Part shown: piece by piece, positions 17,461 through 26,203 of the stretch | Layout of the letters: each line of letters begins with the position of its first letter | Position numbering within the stretch: position 1 is the stretch's first letter | Source: Gemmatimonadaceae bacterium | GTDB taxonomy: Bacteria; Gemmatimonadota; Gemmatimonadetes; Gemmatimonadales; Gemmatimonadaceae | Length of the DNA stretch: 51,762 bases | Direction: 5' to 3' | Assembly: GCA_013361335.1 (NCBI GenBank) | Contig: JABFYH010000172.1 | Span: 1-51,762 of the forward strand | Notes under the pieces: model-generated | What the model saw: only the letters and a program-made list of their open reading frames with translations | What the model was told of the DNA's origin: nothing | Databases searched by the model: none | Program-made: the position numbers and the translations under genes

Positions 17461-18005
17461 TTCGTGCTGTCCTCGACGACGAGTGCGCTGCTCGGGAGGC
17501 CGAAGTCGTCGCCGGCGGAGCGCGGGGCGTTCGGGTCGGTCACCCATTCCTTGCCGTTCACGACGAAGGCGTAACGGTGCACACCGGCGGGCACGGGCGC
17601 TGTGACGCTCCACACACCCTGATGGTTCGTGGCGACGAGCGCGGTGTCGTTCAGCCCCCAGTCGTTGAAGTCGCCGACGACGGCGACGCTGCGGGCGTCG
17701 GGGCGCACGAGCACGAACTGCACCGGCTCGCGGGGCGAGACGGTGGCGACGCCGGCGGGCCGGCTGCGCATCACGCCGAGGGTGACCATGGCGACCACGC
17801 TGGCGGCGAGGGCGGCGGCCCAGCCGGGATGATACGTGACCCGGGTGAAGCCGCCCAGCCAGCCGCCGACGCCGTGACGGCGGCGCTGCGCATACAGGCG
17901 GCGCACGCGCACCATCACGCGGCGCTCGAACGACTCGTCGAGCCGTACCGGCTGCCGAAGCTCCTCGACGATCAGCTCGAGCGTCGTCCGTCCCCACTCA
18001 CCCAT
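17457..18005 (-). CDS. Membrane protein with periplasmic CBM48 glycogen-binding domain
   Basis: 182 residues: a cytoplasmic N-terminus of about 60 residues, one membrane helix (about 62-79), and an outside domain (about 88-170). That domain has the AMPK-beta/isoamylase early-set pattern: VQFVLVRPDARSVAVVGDFNDW, then GVWSVTAPVPAG, then YAFVVNGKEWVTDP. The tryptophans and lysine/asparagine expected for alpha-glucan binding are present. It overlaps the ECF sigma gene by 8 bases. The layout is that of a transmembrane anti-sigma factor whose sensor is a glucan-binding module; the cytoplasmic part lacks a visible zinc finger, so the anti-sigma role is inferred. Confidence 0.82.
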   Translation of the reverse strand: MGEWGRTTLELIVEELRQPVRLDESFERRVMVRVRRLYAQRRRHGVGGWLGGFTRVTYHPGWAAALAASVVAMVTLGVMRSRPAGVATVSPREPVQFVLVRPDARSVAVVGDFNDWGLNDTALVATNHQGVWSVTAPVPAGVHRYAFVVNGKEWVTDPNAPRSAGDDFGLPSSALVVEDSTK

Positions 18006-18540
18006 TGTGTACCTCCCTCAACAGGGTGCGCAGCCGGTCACAGGCGCGCATGACTCGCATCTTCAGGGCCGAGACACCCACGCCGGTGATCTCGGCCATC
18101 TCGTCGTACCCCAGGTCCTCCACGTACTTCAGCAGGAACGCCTCGCGTTGGTCGGCGCTCAGCTCGCCGAGGGCGCGCTCGATCTCCTCGCGCCACATGG
18201 TCCGCTCGGCCGGGTGCTCCTGCGACGCCTTCATCAGGGCGCCTTCGTCGTAGACGAACGTCTGCCCTCGACGCACGCGCCGTGCCCCACTGGTCCGACA
18301 CCGATTGACGAGGATCCGGAAGAGCCAGGCCCCGAAGCGCTCAGGCTCCTCGCACCGCGCCAGCGATCGGTAGGCGCGCGTGAAAGCGTCCTGAAGGGCT
18401 TCCTCCGCGTCCTCTCGGTTCCCCAGCATGTGCACGGCATACCGAGCGTACCGGTCCCGATACCGCGAGACCAGCGCCCCGTACGCGTTCACGTCGCCAT
18501 GCAGCACGCTGGTGACGAGCGCGGCGTCCGAGCTCTCCAT
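17998..18540 (-). CDS. ECF RNA polymerase sigma factor
   Basis: 180 residues. Region 2 reads YRDRYARYAVHMLGNREDAEEALQDAFTRAYRSL and region 4 EAFLLKYVEDLGYDEMAEITGVGVSALKMRVMRA. It belongs to the RpoE-like ECF group. ATG at 18540 has an AAGG site upstream; a TTG at 18561 is possible but less likely. Its stop overlaps the start of the CBM48 membrane protein, the usual place for its anti-sigma. Probable targets are envelope or glucan functions, not visible here. Confidence 0.9.
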   Translation of the reverse strand: MESSDAALVTSVLHGDVNAYGALVSRYRDRYARYAVHMLGNREDAEEALQDAFTRAYRSLARCEEPERFGAWLFRILVNRCRTSGARRVRRGQTFVYDEGALMKASQEHPAERTMWREEIERALGELSADQREAFLLKYVEDLGYDEMAEITGVGVSALKMRVMRACDRLRTLLREVHNG

Positions 18541-18647
18541 ACCGTCTGGACCTTCTCTCAAATCACACCGTCACAGTGGAGTGTACGCAGCATCGCGTAT
18601 GTATCGTTGGATTCGCGCGCCCAACGCCCCGCAAACATCTGAGTAAT

Positions 18648-20807
18648 CTACGGCAGCGGGTGGCCGTGTGCCGGATAGAACCGCTCCCGGGCCCGCGCCT
18701 TCGCCACCAGGACCCCCGCCGGCTCGAAGCGCCCCGGAAACCGGTCGTTGAGCGCCTGGAGCTCGTCCACCACCCGGCCGGCGCCAAGACTGTCCACGTA
18801 CCGGAAGGGGCCCCCGCGAAAGGGGGGGAAGCCGATCCCGAACACCGCCCCGACGTCGCCGTCCCGGGGTGAGCGAAGCACCCCCTCCTCCAGGCAGCGG
18901 AGCGCCTCGTTCACCATCGCCAGCACGCAGCGCTGCTGGATCTCGACCGGATCCAGCTCCACCCGTGCCGCGCCGTTGGGCAGCAGCTCGTACACGCTGA
19001 AGTCGACTCCGTTCTTGGTGCCGGCGTCGTCGTACTGATAGAACCCCTTCTTGCCCTTGCGTCCCGTGCGCCCCGATTCGACGACCCGGCGCAGCGACTC
19101 GCTGGAGGCCATCCGCTCGCCGAACGCCTCGTACAGGACCTGGCCCACCTTCCCGCCGACGTCGATACCGACTTCATCGAGCAGGGTGATCGGACCGACG
19201 GGAAAGCCGAACGTCGTCAGCGCGGCATCCACCGACTCGATCGCCGCGCCCTCGTCGAGCAGCCGACCCGCCTCGTTCATGTAGGCGGACAGCGTGCGCG
19301 TGGTATAGAAGCCCGGCGCGTCGTTGACCACGATCACCGTCTTCCCGAGCCGCTTCCCGTACGCCACCGCCGTCACCGTCGCGTCGCTGTTTGTCCGCGG
19401 CGTGACGATGACCTCCAGCAGCGGCATCTTGTGCACGGGAGAGAAGAAGTGCATCCCGAGCACCCGCCCCGGCCGGCTCGCCACCTCGGCGATGCGCGTG
19501 ATGGGGATGGTGCTCGTGTTGGAGGCGTAGACGGCGGCCGGCGCGAGGAGGGGCTCCACTTCGCGCAGCACGCGGTGCTTGAGGGAGAGATCCTCGAACA
19601 CCGCCTCGATCACCAGCGTCGCGCGGCCGAAGCCGGCGTAGTCGACGGTCCCGCCGGCGAGCGAGAGCTGATCGTCGTACTGCAGCCGCGTGATCTGCTT
19701 CTTCTTCACGCGCCCGCGCAGCACCTCGCTCACCGCGGCGATGCCGCGCGAGACGCGCGTCGTATCGGTGTCCTTGAGGCGCACCGGCGTGCCCTGCTGC
19801 ACGGCGACGCTCGCGATGCCCGCGCCCATGAAGCCGGCGCCGATGATGCCGAGCGTGTCCACCTCGTGCGGCTCCGGCGCCGGCTCGTCCACCCCGGGGT
19901 CCTTCTTCAGCGCCGTCGTGGCGAAGAACAGGAAGACGAGCTGCTTCGATTCCTCGGAGACCGCCATCTCGCCGAAGGCCCGCGCTTCCGCCTGATAGCC
20001 GGCGTCGTGCCCCTTCTCGTATCCGGCCTGGATGGCCTGCAGAGCGGCAAAGGGCGCGGGATAGTGGCCGTGCGTCTTCTCCTCCACCCCCTCGCGCGCC
20101 TTGCGAAACACGAGCGCGCGGCCGAGCGGGTTGTCTTCCAGCAGCACACCGGCAGCGCCGCGATCCTTGGGCGAGCGACGCCCCACCAGCGTCTTGTCGG
20201 CGAGCTTGCGTGCGCGGTCGATGGCGACGTCGGCGAGGATGGCGGGATGCACCAGCTCGTCGACGAGCCCCATCTGATAGGCCTTCCGCGCGCGCACGTT
20301 GCGGCTGGAGAGGATCATGTCGAGCGCGCGCTGGAGGCCGATGAGGCGAGGCAGCCGCTGCGTACCGCCCGCGCCCGGGATGAGCCCGAGCTGTACCTCG
20401 GGGAGGGCGAGCACCGTCTTGGGATGGTCGGAGGCGATGCGATACCGGCACGCGAGCGCCGTCTCCAGGCCGCCGCCGAGACACGCGCCGTGAATCGCGG
20501 CGACGACGGGAATGTCGAGCGACTCGAGCCGCGCCAGCAGCGCCTGGCCGCTCCGGCTGAGCGCTTCGGCCTCGCCCGCCGTCTGCAGCGTGAGAAACTC
20601 GTCGATGTCGGCGCCGGCGAGCCAGGTGTCGGGCTTGCCGCTCGCGAGCACGACACCGCGCACGGCGCTGTCGGCCGAGAGCCGGTCGAAGGTCGCGGCG
20701 AACTCGGCGCGGAGCGCCGCGGTCACCTTGTTCACCGGCTCGCCCGGCAGATCGATCGTGACGACCGCGATGCCGTCGACGTGCTCCAGCGTGAGGGCGG
20801 CGGTCAT
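18648..20807 (-). CDS. fadJ: Fatty acid oxidation complex alpha subunit (hydratase/3-hydroxyacyl-CoA dehydrogenase)
   Basis: 719 residues. The N-terminal crotonase half has GKPDTWLAGADIDEF and HGACLGGGLETALACRYRI for the oxyanion hole and PEVQLGLIPGAGGTQRLPRL with the catalytic Glu. The C-terminal half has the NAD-binding GIIGAGFMGAGIASV and the HFFSPVHKMPLLEVI catalytic His motif. It carries out hydration and dehydrogenation in beta-oxidation, partnered with the thiolase encoded just upstream. ATG at 20807 overlaps the thiolase stop (ATGA), so the two subunits are coupled. I call it FadJ/FadI-type because of the thiolase sequence and gene order; FadB-type is possible. Confidence 0.93.
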   Translation of the reverse strand: MTAALTLEHVDGIAVVTIDLPGEPVNKVTAALRAEFAATFDRLSADSAVRGVVLASGKPDTWLAGADIDEFLTLQTAGEAEALSRSGQALLARLESLDIPVVAAIHGACLGGGLETALACRYRIASDHPKTVLALPEVQLGLIPGAGGTQRLPRLIGLQRALDMILSSRNVRARKAYQMGLVDELVHPAILADVAIDRARKLADKTLVGRRSPKDRGAAGVLLEDNPLGRALVFRKAREGVEEKTHGHYPAPFAALQAIQAGYEKGHDAGYQAEARAFGEMAVSEESKQLVFLFFATTALKKDPGVDEPAPEPHEVDTLGIIGAGFMGAGIASVAVQQGTPVRLKDTDTTRVSRGIAAVSEVLRGRVKKKQITRLQYDDQLSLAGGTVDYAGFGRATLVIEAVFEDLSLKHRVLREVEPLLAPAAVYASNTSTIPITRIAEVASRPGRVLGMHFFSPVHKMPLLEVIVTPRTNSDATVTAVAYGKRLGKTVIVVNDAPGFYTTRTLSAYMNEAGRLLDEGAAIESVDAALTTFGFPVGPITLLDEVGIDVGGKVGQVLYEAFGERMASSESLRRVVESGRTGRKGKKGFYQYDDAGTKNGVDFSVYELLPNGAARVELDPVEIQQRCVLAMVNEALRCLEEGVLRSPRDGDVGAVFGIGFPPFRGGPFRYVDSLGAGRVVDELQALNDRFPGRFEPAGVLVAKARARERFYPAHGHPLP

Positions 20808-22099
20808 ACGCGCTCGATCACCATGGCGTGGCCCATCCCGCCGGCGGCGCAGACGGTCATGAGGCCGAACTGCCCGTCGCGGCGGGCGAGCTCGTTGCAG
20901 AGCGTGGTGAGGATGCGGCCGCCGGTGGCGCCGAAGGGATGCCCGATGGAGATGGAGCCGCCCATGACGTTGAGCCTCGCGCGATCGACCTCGCCCACGG
21001 GACGGCTGTAGCCCGCTCGCGCCGCCCACGCCTTCGACTCGAAGCCGTGGAGGTTGCAGAGCACCTGTGCGGCGAAGGCCTCGTGCATCTCGATGAGGTC
21101 GATGTCCTTGAGGTCGAGCCCTGCGCGCTCGAGCGCGACCGGCGCGGCGAGCACGGGGCCCATGAGAAGCTGCTCCCCCGGATCGAGCGCGGCGTAGCTG
21201 TAGCTGCGGATGTACGCCATCGGCTTGTATCCGAGCGCGAGCGCGCGCTCCTCGCTCATGAGCAGCACCGCGCTCGCCCCGTCGGTGAGCGGCGACGAGT
21301 TGCCGGCGGTGACGGTACCGTACTTCCGGTCGAACACCGGCTTCAGCGCGCGCAGCTGCTCCATCGTGGAGTCCGGGCGGATGCCGTTGTCCGAGGTCAT
21401 CGCCGCGAACGACGGCGGCACGAACAGCGGCGCGATCTCGGCGGTGAGACGGCCGTCCTCGGTCCCCGCGGCGGCGAGGCGGTGCGACCGCAGGGCGAAG
21501 TGATCCTGATCGGCGCGGGGGATGGCGTTGATCTTCGCCATCTTCTCGGCCGACTCGCCCATCGACTCGCCGGTGGACGGTTCGGCGATCGCCGGGGTGA
21601 TCGGCACGAGGTCGCGCGGGCGGACACGCGCGAGGGCGCGCACGCGGCCACCGAAGCTCTTGGCGCGCGACGCGGCGACGAGCGCCTCGCTCATGCCGCG
21701 CGAGTGCAGGATGGGAACGTTCGACAGTGACTCCGCGCCGCCGGCGATGATCGCGTCGGCGTGGCCGAGGGCGATCTGGTCAGCGGCGTCGGTGATCGCC
21801 TGATTGGCCGAGGCGCAGGCGCGGCTCACGGTGAACGACTGCACGCCCTTGGGGAGCATGGGCAGCAGCGACACCTCGCGGGCGATGTTCGGCGCCTGCA
21901 CCGACGGGACGACGGTGCCGTAGACGACCGCTTCGATGAGCCTGGGGTCGATCTCGCTCCGCTGGATCAGCTCAGCGACGACGCGCTTGCCGAGCTCGAT
22001 CGCCGACAGGGACTTGAGCGTCGTGCCCGAGCGGGCGAACGGGGTGCGGAGCCCCGCGACGATGGCGACGCGGCGGCCCGGCGAGCCGAAAGTGGGCAT
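20804..22099 (-). CDS. fadI: Acetyl-CoA acyltransferase (3-ketoacyl-CoA thiolase)
   Basis: 431 residues, the length of FadI thiolases. Active-site Cys is in SRACASANQA; His motifs are HEAFAAQ and GHPFGATGGR; the second catalytic Cys is in CAAGGMGHAM. It cleaves 3-ketoacyl-CoA to acetyl-CoA, the last step of beta-oxidation. First gene of the fadI-fadJ pair; the start at 22099 has no in-frame rival. Confidence 0.94.
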   Translation of the reverse strand: MPTFGSPGRRVAIVAGLRTPFARSGTTLKSLSAIELGKRVVAELIQRSEIDPRLIEAVVYGTVVPSVQAPNIAREVSLLPMLPKGVQSFTVSRACASANQAITDAADQIALGHADAIIAGGAESLSNVPILHSRGMSEALVAASRAKSFGGRVRALARVRPRDLVPITPAIAEPSTGESMGESAEKMAKINAIPRADQDHFALRSHRLAAAGTEDGRLTAEIAPLFVPPSFAAMTSDNGIRPDSTMEQLRALKPVFDRKYGTVTAGNSSPLTDGASAVLLMSEERALALGYKPMAYIRSYSYAALDPGEQLLMGPVLAAPVALERAGLDLKDIDLIEMHEAFAAQVLCNLHGFESKAWAARAGYSRPVGEVDRARLNVMGGSISIGHPFGATGGRILTTLCNELARRDGQFGLMTVCAAGGMGHAMVIERV

Positions 22100-22147
22100 G
22101 GAGAAAAGCTACCGGCTCGCCCACGGGCCGACCAGCGGCCGACGGAC

Positions 22148-23041
22148 CTACCCGCGCGCCGTCGCCTGCGCCCGGGCTCGCATCACCGCGCGCGCGCGGC
22201 GGCGATGGGTCGCATCGGTCCACTGTTTCCACGGCCACATCGTGCGCCACGCCGTGAGGGTCGCGCCGCGGACGGTATGGCGCAGCCCGTCGGGCGACGG
22301 CTCGCGGTAGCCGATCTGGATGAGATGGCGCTGGAACGCCTGCGATTCGCGGTCGATGTAGGCGAGACGCTCCGCCTCGGTGGCACCGCGGGTCGTCGGC
22401 AGCGGCGGCACGGTGCGCGCGCGGCGCTCGACACGGAACCGATGCAGCGCGTAGAGCTCGCGCGCGTCGTCGACGCCGGTGAAGCGGACGACATCGTGGC
22501 CCGGCGGGGGAGGCCACATCACCGTCGTGCCGGAGTTCGTAGTATACAGCCGGTGGCTGTCGGTGAACTCGGTGACGAAGGTGATCGTGCGGGTCAGCTT
22601 CGGCGTTTCCGTCGCCCCCGAGACGATGCAGACGATGTTCGCCAGATCCCCGGTTGCGGCGTGCTCGAGCAGCGCGCCGACCGATCGCAGCTCCGCCGGG
22701 CTGCCATGCGTGATCCGGTGTGGCGCGCCGAAGCCGGCGGACATCACGGCCATCTCCATCACGGCGATCGATTCGCGCACGCAGGGATGGATGCGGTACT
22801 CCTCCGTGCGGGCGACGGTCCGCGCCGCCTCGATGCGGAGGGGCTTCGAGCGGAGCAGAATCTGCGGGCCGTTCACGTACCGCGTCACGCTGGTCTGCAC
22901 GGCGATCGCACTGTCGATCGCGGCGACGGCCGTATTGAAGGCAGTGAAGAGCAGACGAAAGGGAAGCGGGAGCCGTGGATCGACGTGCAGCGGGCCCCTC
23001 CTGCCGGGCATGTCGGCTACGTTCTCGGTCGTCACGGGCAC
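22148..23041 (-). CDS. Hypothetical protein, unknown function
   Basis: About 297 residues from a GTG at 23041; a GTG at 23035 (GAGG upstream) and an ATG at 23011 are alternatives. I see one weak hydrophobic stretch near the N-terminus (PFRLLFTAFNTAVAAIDSAIAV), no signal peptide and no motif I can name. The C-terminal 40 residues are Arg/Ala-rich and basic. GC and codon bias match the neighbours, so it is probably real. It lies downstream of the divergent glpD promoter region and is not obviously part of an operon. Confidence 0.6.
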   Translation of the reverse strand: MPVTTENVADMPGRRGPLHVDPRLPLPFRLLFTAFNTAVAAIDSAIAVQTSVTRYVNGPQILLRSKPLRIEAARTVARTEEYRIHPCVRESIAVMEMAVMSAGFGAPHRITHGSPAELRSVGALLEHAATGDLANIVCIVSGATETPKLTRTITFVTEFTDSHRLYTTNSGTTVMWPPPPGHDVVRFTGVDDARELYALHRFRVERRARTVPPLPTTRGATEAERLAYIDRESQAFQRHLIQIGYREPSPDGLRHTVRGATLTAWRTMWPWKQWTDATHRRRARAVMRARAQATARG

Positions 23042-23097
23042 CTCGGCGTCGGCTGCATTAGGTTCTCAGGCCCATCCACCTCTCCCCTTCGCCTTTC

Positions 23098-24768
23098 ATG
23101 GACGATTCGCTCCCCGTCGGCGCCACGCGGGCCACCCCCGCCGGCCGCGCCGAGGCGTGGCAGGCGCTCGGCGCGGCCCCGTTCGACGTGCTGGTGGTGG
23201 GGGGCGGGATCACGGGCGCCGGGGTCGCGCGCGACGCGGCACTCCGGGGGCTGCGCACGGCCCTCGTGGAGCAGGCCGACTTCGCGAGCGGCACCTCCAG
23301 CCGCTCCTCGCGGCTCGTCCACGGGGGCGTGCGCTACCTGGAGCACGGGGAGCTGGGCCTGGTGTTCGAGTCGAGCGCCGAGCGTCGGACGCTGCAGCGG
23401 ATCGCGCCGCATCTGGTGCGGCCTCTCGCCTTCACCTGGCCGGTGTACGCCGGCGCGCGCGTGCCCCGATGGAAGCTCGCGGCGGGACTCACCCTGTACG
23501 ATCTGCTCGCGCTCTTCCGGAACGTCGGGCGCCACGAGCGGCTGAACGTCGCCAGGGTGCTGGCGCGCGAGCCCCGGCTGCGGACAGAGGCGCTCCTGGG
23601 CGGCGCCCGGTACTGGGACGCGGCCACCGACGATTCGCGTCTGACGCTCGCGACGGCCCGTTCGGCGATCGCCGCCGGCGCCGTGGTGCTCAACCATGCG
23701 CGGGTCGTCTCGCTTGCCGTCGCCGATGGGCGGGTCACGGGGGCGCGGGTCATCGACGCGAGTGGCGGCGCGAGCACGGAGGTCTCAGCGCGGGTGGTGG
23801 TGAATGCGGCCGGCCCGTGGAGCGACACCGTGGAGCGCATGGCGCACGGGACCGCGCGGCCGGCGGTGCGCGGCAGCAAAGGGGTGCACGTGAACGTGCC
23901 CCACGCGCGCATCGGCAACACCGGCGCGCTGACGCTGCTCGCGCCGAGCGATGGGCGGGTGATGTTCGTGCTGCCGGCGGGGGAGTTCACGATCATCGGC
24001 ACGACGGACACCTACGAGACCGTGGACCCCGATCAGGTGCGCGCCTCGGAGGCGGACGTGTCGTATCTGCTCGATGCGGCGAACCATTTCTTCCCGTCGG
24101 CGCGGCTGGTGCGCGAGGACGTCGTGTCCGCGTGGGCCGGTCTGCGCCCCCTCAAGGCGGAGGGCGACGCCGGCGATCCGAGCGCCGCATCACGCGAGCA
24201 TGCGATCGCCGAGCAGATGCCGGGGCTGGTGACGGTGACCGGAGGCAAGCTCACGACCTACCGTGCGATGGCGCGAGAGGTGGTGGATGCCGTCGAGCGG
24301 TCGATGGGACGCCGGCGCAGCCAGGCCCGGACGTCGCGCCTGCCTCTCGCGGGCGGATCGATCGGCGACGTGGCGGGAGCGATCTCGGAGGCCGCGGCGC
24401 TCGTCGGCGACGGCGCGGTGGCGACGCGGCTCGTGCACGCGCATGGAGACGCGTGGCGTGAGGTCTGGGCGCTCGCGGCCGCGGACCCGGCGCTTCGCGA
24501 GCGCGTCGACGCCGACCGCCCCTATCTGCTGGCCGAGCTCGCGTACGCCGTGCGGCACGAGCTCGCGCTCACCCTGGGCGACCTGCTGATCCGCCGCGTG
24601 CCGTTGGCGTTCGAGACGCGCGACCACGGGCGGAGCGCCGCGCGGCGGGTCGCGGCGCCGGTGGCCTCGTGGCGGCGGTGGAGTGCGGTGGAGATGCGCG
24701 CCGCGATCGCGGAGTACGATGCGGAGGTCGAGCGAATGTTCCGCGTCGAGCCACGCGGCGCGCGCTGA
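23098..24768 (+). CDS. glpD: FAD-dependent glycerol-3-phosphate dehydrogenase
   Basis: 556 residues. Membrane-associated enzyme that oxidises glycerol 3-phosphate to dihydroxyacetone phosphate, feeding quinones. The FAD-binding GGGITGAGVARDAALRG, the FASGTSSRSSRLVHGGVRYLE block, IIGTTDT, the LRPL region and TGGKLTTYR are all GlpD/GlpA hallmarks, and the C-terminal DAO_C region is complete. Glycerol kinase and facilitator are not adjacent. The gene ends 6 bases before a strong bidirectional terminator shared with greA. Confidence 0.95.
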   Translation: MDDSLPVGATRATPAGRAEAWQALGAAPFDVLVVGGGITGAGVARDAALRGLRTALVEQADFASGTSSRSSRLVHGGVRYLEHGELGLVFESSAERRTLQRIAPHLVRPLAFTWPVYAGARVPRWKLAAGLTLYDLLALFRNVGRHERLNVARVLAREPRLRTEALLGGARYWDAATDDSRLTLATARSAIAAGAVVLNHARVVSLAVADGRVTGARVIDASGGASTEVSARVVVNAAGPWSDTVERMAHGTARPAVRGSKGVHVNVPHARIGNTGALTLLAPSDGRVMFVLPAGEFTIIGTTDTYETVDPDQVRASEADVSYLLDAANHFFPSARLVREDVVSAWAGLRPLKAEGDAGDPSAASREHAIAEQMPGLVTVTGGKLTTYRAMAREVVDAVERSMGRRRSQARTSRLPLAGGSIGDVAGAISEAAALVGDGAVATRLVHAHGDAWREVWALAAADPALRERVDADRPYLLAELAYAVRHELALTLGDLLIRRVPLAFETRDHGRSAARRVAAPVASWRRWSAVEMRAAIAEYDAEVERMFRVEPRGAR

Positions 24769-24774
24769 ACGGCT

Positions 24775-24801
24775 CCCGACACTCGCGTCGCGAGTGTCGG
24801 G
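24775..24801. terminator. Bidirectional terminator between glpD and greA
   Basis: A perfect 12-bp stem (24775-24786 with 24790-24801, loop GTC) stands in the 46-base gap between the convergent glpD and greA genes. It should stop transcripts from both sides. No long T-tract is present on either strand. Confidence 0.8.
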
Positions 24802-24814
24802 GTGACATCACGAC

Positions 24815-25297
24815 TCAGATGTCGTCGGGCTTCTGGTCGTGGATGGTCTGGAGCTCGGTGACCTTGAGCTGACGTACCATGGAAGGGAGCTTCAGATAGG
24901 CGATCTCGCCCACCTTCTTGCCGAGCAGGGCGCGGCCGATGGGCGAGGACATCGTCACCTGCCCTTCCTCGAACTCCAGGGCGTCGCCGAAGACGAGATC
25001 GTAGGTCTCCGTGAGGCCGGTCTTCTGGTCGGTGACGACGACCTTCGAGCCGAGGCCGACGCAGTCGGTCGGGATCTGGGTCAGGTCGATGGACGACAGC
25101 TTGCTGAGCCGCTCGCGCAGCTGGCTGAGTCGCGCGCGCACGAACTGCTGCCGCTCGAGGGCGGCCTTGTACTCGCTGTTCTCGCGGAGGTCGCCCATCT
25201 CGACGGCTCTCCGGATCTCGCTCGGCAAGGTAACGTTCAGCTCGAACTGGAGCTTTTCGACTTCTTCCCCGAGCTTCGACTTGAGCGCTTCGATCAT
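24815..25297 (-). CDS. greA: Transcription elongation factor GreA
   Basis: 160 residues. An N-terminal coiled-coil (1-75) carries the acidic tip motif MGDLRENSEYKAA that enters the polymerase secondary channel and stimulates cleavage of backtracked RNA. The C-terminal globular domain has the FKBP-like fold with SPIGRALLGKKVGE. The start at 25297 gives a full-length protein. A terminator-like hairpin with a T7 tract stands only 25-59 bases upstream of the start codon, suggesting leader control. Confidence 0.96.
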   Translation of the reverse strand: MIEALKSKLGEEVEKLQFELNVTLPSEIRRAVEMGDLRENSEYKAALERQQFVRARLSQLRERLSKLSSIDLTQIPTDCVGLGSKVVVTDQKTGLTETYDLVFGDALEFEEGQVTMSSPIGRALLGKKVGEIAYLKLPSMVRQLKVTELQTIHDQKPDDI

Positions 25298-25321
25298 CGG
25301 ATTGCTGGACTGCGGGACAGG

Positions 25322-25356
25322 AAAAAAAGGGGGCGCCGAGCCGGGGGCCGGGCGCC
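25322..25356 (-). promoter_or_regulatory. Terminator-like hairpin in the greA leader
   Basis: On the minus strand GGCGCC (25356-25351) pairs with GGCGCC (25337-25332), with an inner 3-bp stem, and is followed by CCC and then seven Ts (25328-25322). This is an intrinsic-terminator layout placed 24 bases before the greA ATG. A comparable terminator-like structure in the Escherichia coli greA leader yields the GraL RNAs and mediates GreA autoregulation. The same role here is inferred. Confidence 0.6.
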
Positions 25357-25414
25357 GTCGCCATGTCCCTTCATTCTATCGCGGCCGGTCGTCCGGGGCA
25401 ATTCGGGCGCGGCG

Positions 25415-26203
25415 ATGAGCTTGGAGGTGACGGAGGTCGAGCCGGGGGTGGCGCGGTTGCGGCTCCGGTCGTGGCAGGGTCGGCTGGCCGGCTACGAGGT
25501 GAGCGCCTACCTGCTGCACGGTGTGCTCGTCGACACCGGCTTTCCGCACGCGGAGGCGGCGCTCGCCGCGGCGCTCGACACGCTGCGACCTCGCGGCGCC
25601 GTGGTCACCCACTGGCACGAGGATCACGCGGGGAACGCGCCGATGCTCGCCGCGCGCGGGTTGCCGCTGTGTATGCGGCCGGAGTGCGAAGCCACGCTGC
25701 GCACGCGGCCGGTGGTGAAGCTCTACCGTCGGATCGTCTGGGGATGGACGCCGAGGCTCGGCGCCGCGCGGCGCGACTTCGATCCGGCGCCGCTGGAGAT
25801 CCTTCCCTTGCCCGGCCATACGCCCGACCATGTCGTGGTGTGGGATGCCGACCGGCGCATCCTGGTGTCCGGGGATCTCTTCCTGGGTGTGAAGGTGCGG
25901 GTGGCGCATCGACACGAGGCGCCGCGGCGGCTGTTGCAGAGCCTGCGACGCGCGGCGGCGCTGGAGCCGCGACTGCTGCTCGACGCGCACCGGGGCCCGG
26001 TGCGGGATGCGACGGCCGCGCTGCGGGCGAAGATCGCGTGGATGGAGGAGACGATCGGCGCGATCGAGGCGCGACGGGCGAGTGGGGAGGCGCCGCGCGC
26101 CATTGCGCGCGTGGTGCTGGGGCGTGAGGGGCTGGTGGGCTACGCGAGCGGTGGGGAGTACTCCAAGCTCGCGTTCGTCGATGCGGTGCTGTCGGGGACG
26201 TGA
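25415..26203 (+). CDS. Metallo-beta-lactamase-fold hydrolase
   Basis: 262 residues. THWHEDHAGN is the HxHxDH zinc motif; further ligands are His in LPGHTPDH, Asp in VSGDLFLG and His in LLDAHRGP. It resembles glyoxalase-II/hydrolase-type members of the fold with a C-terminal helical tail. Substrate unknown; thioesters are typical. The start at 25415 follows directly from the divergent greA leader. The TGA stop (26201-26203) lies in the first unit of repeat element B. Confidence 0.85.
   Translation: MSLEVTEVEPGVARLRLRSWQGRLAGYEVSAYLLHGVLVDTGFPHAEAALAAALDTLRPRGAVVTHWHEDHAGNAPMLAARGLPLCMRPECEATLRTRPVVKLYRRIVWGWTPRLGAARRDFDPAPLEILPLPGHTPDHVVVWDADRRILVSGDLFLGVKVRVAHRHEAPRRLLQSLRRAAALEPRLLLDAHRGPVRDATAALRAKIAWMEETIGAIEARRASGEAPRAIARVVLGREGLVGYASGGEYSKLAFVDAVLSGT

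Noticed and set aside
24839-25414. Extension of the metallo-beta-lactamase-fold gene across greA
   Set aside because: greA on the other strand is unmistakable and the hydrolase family begins at 25415.
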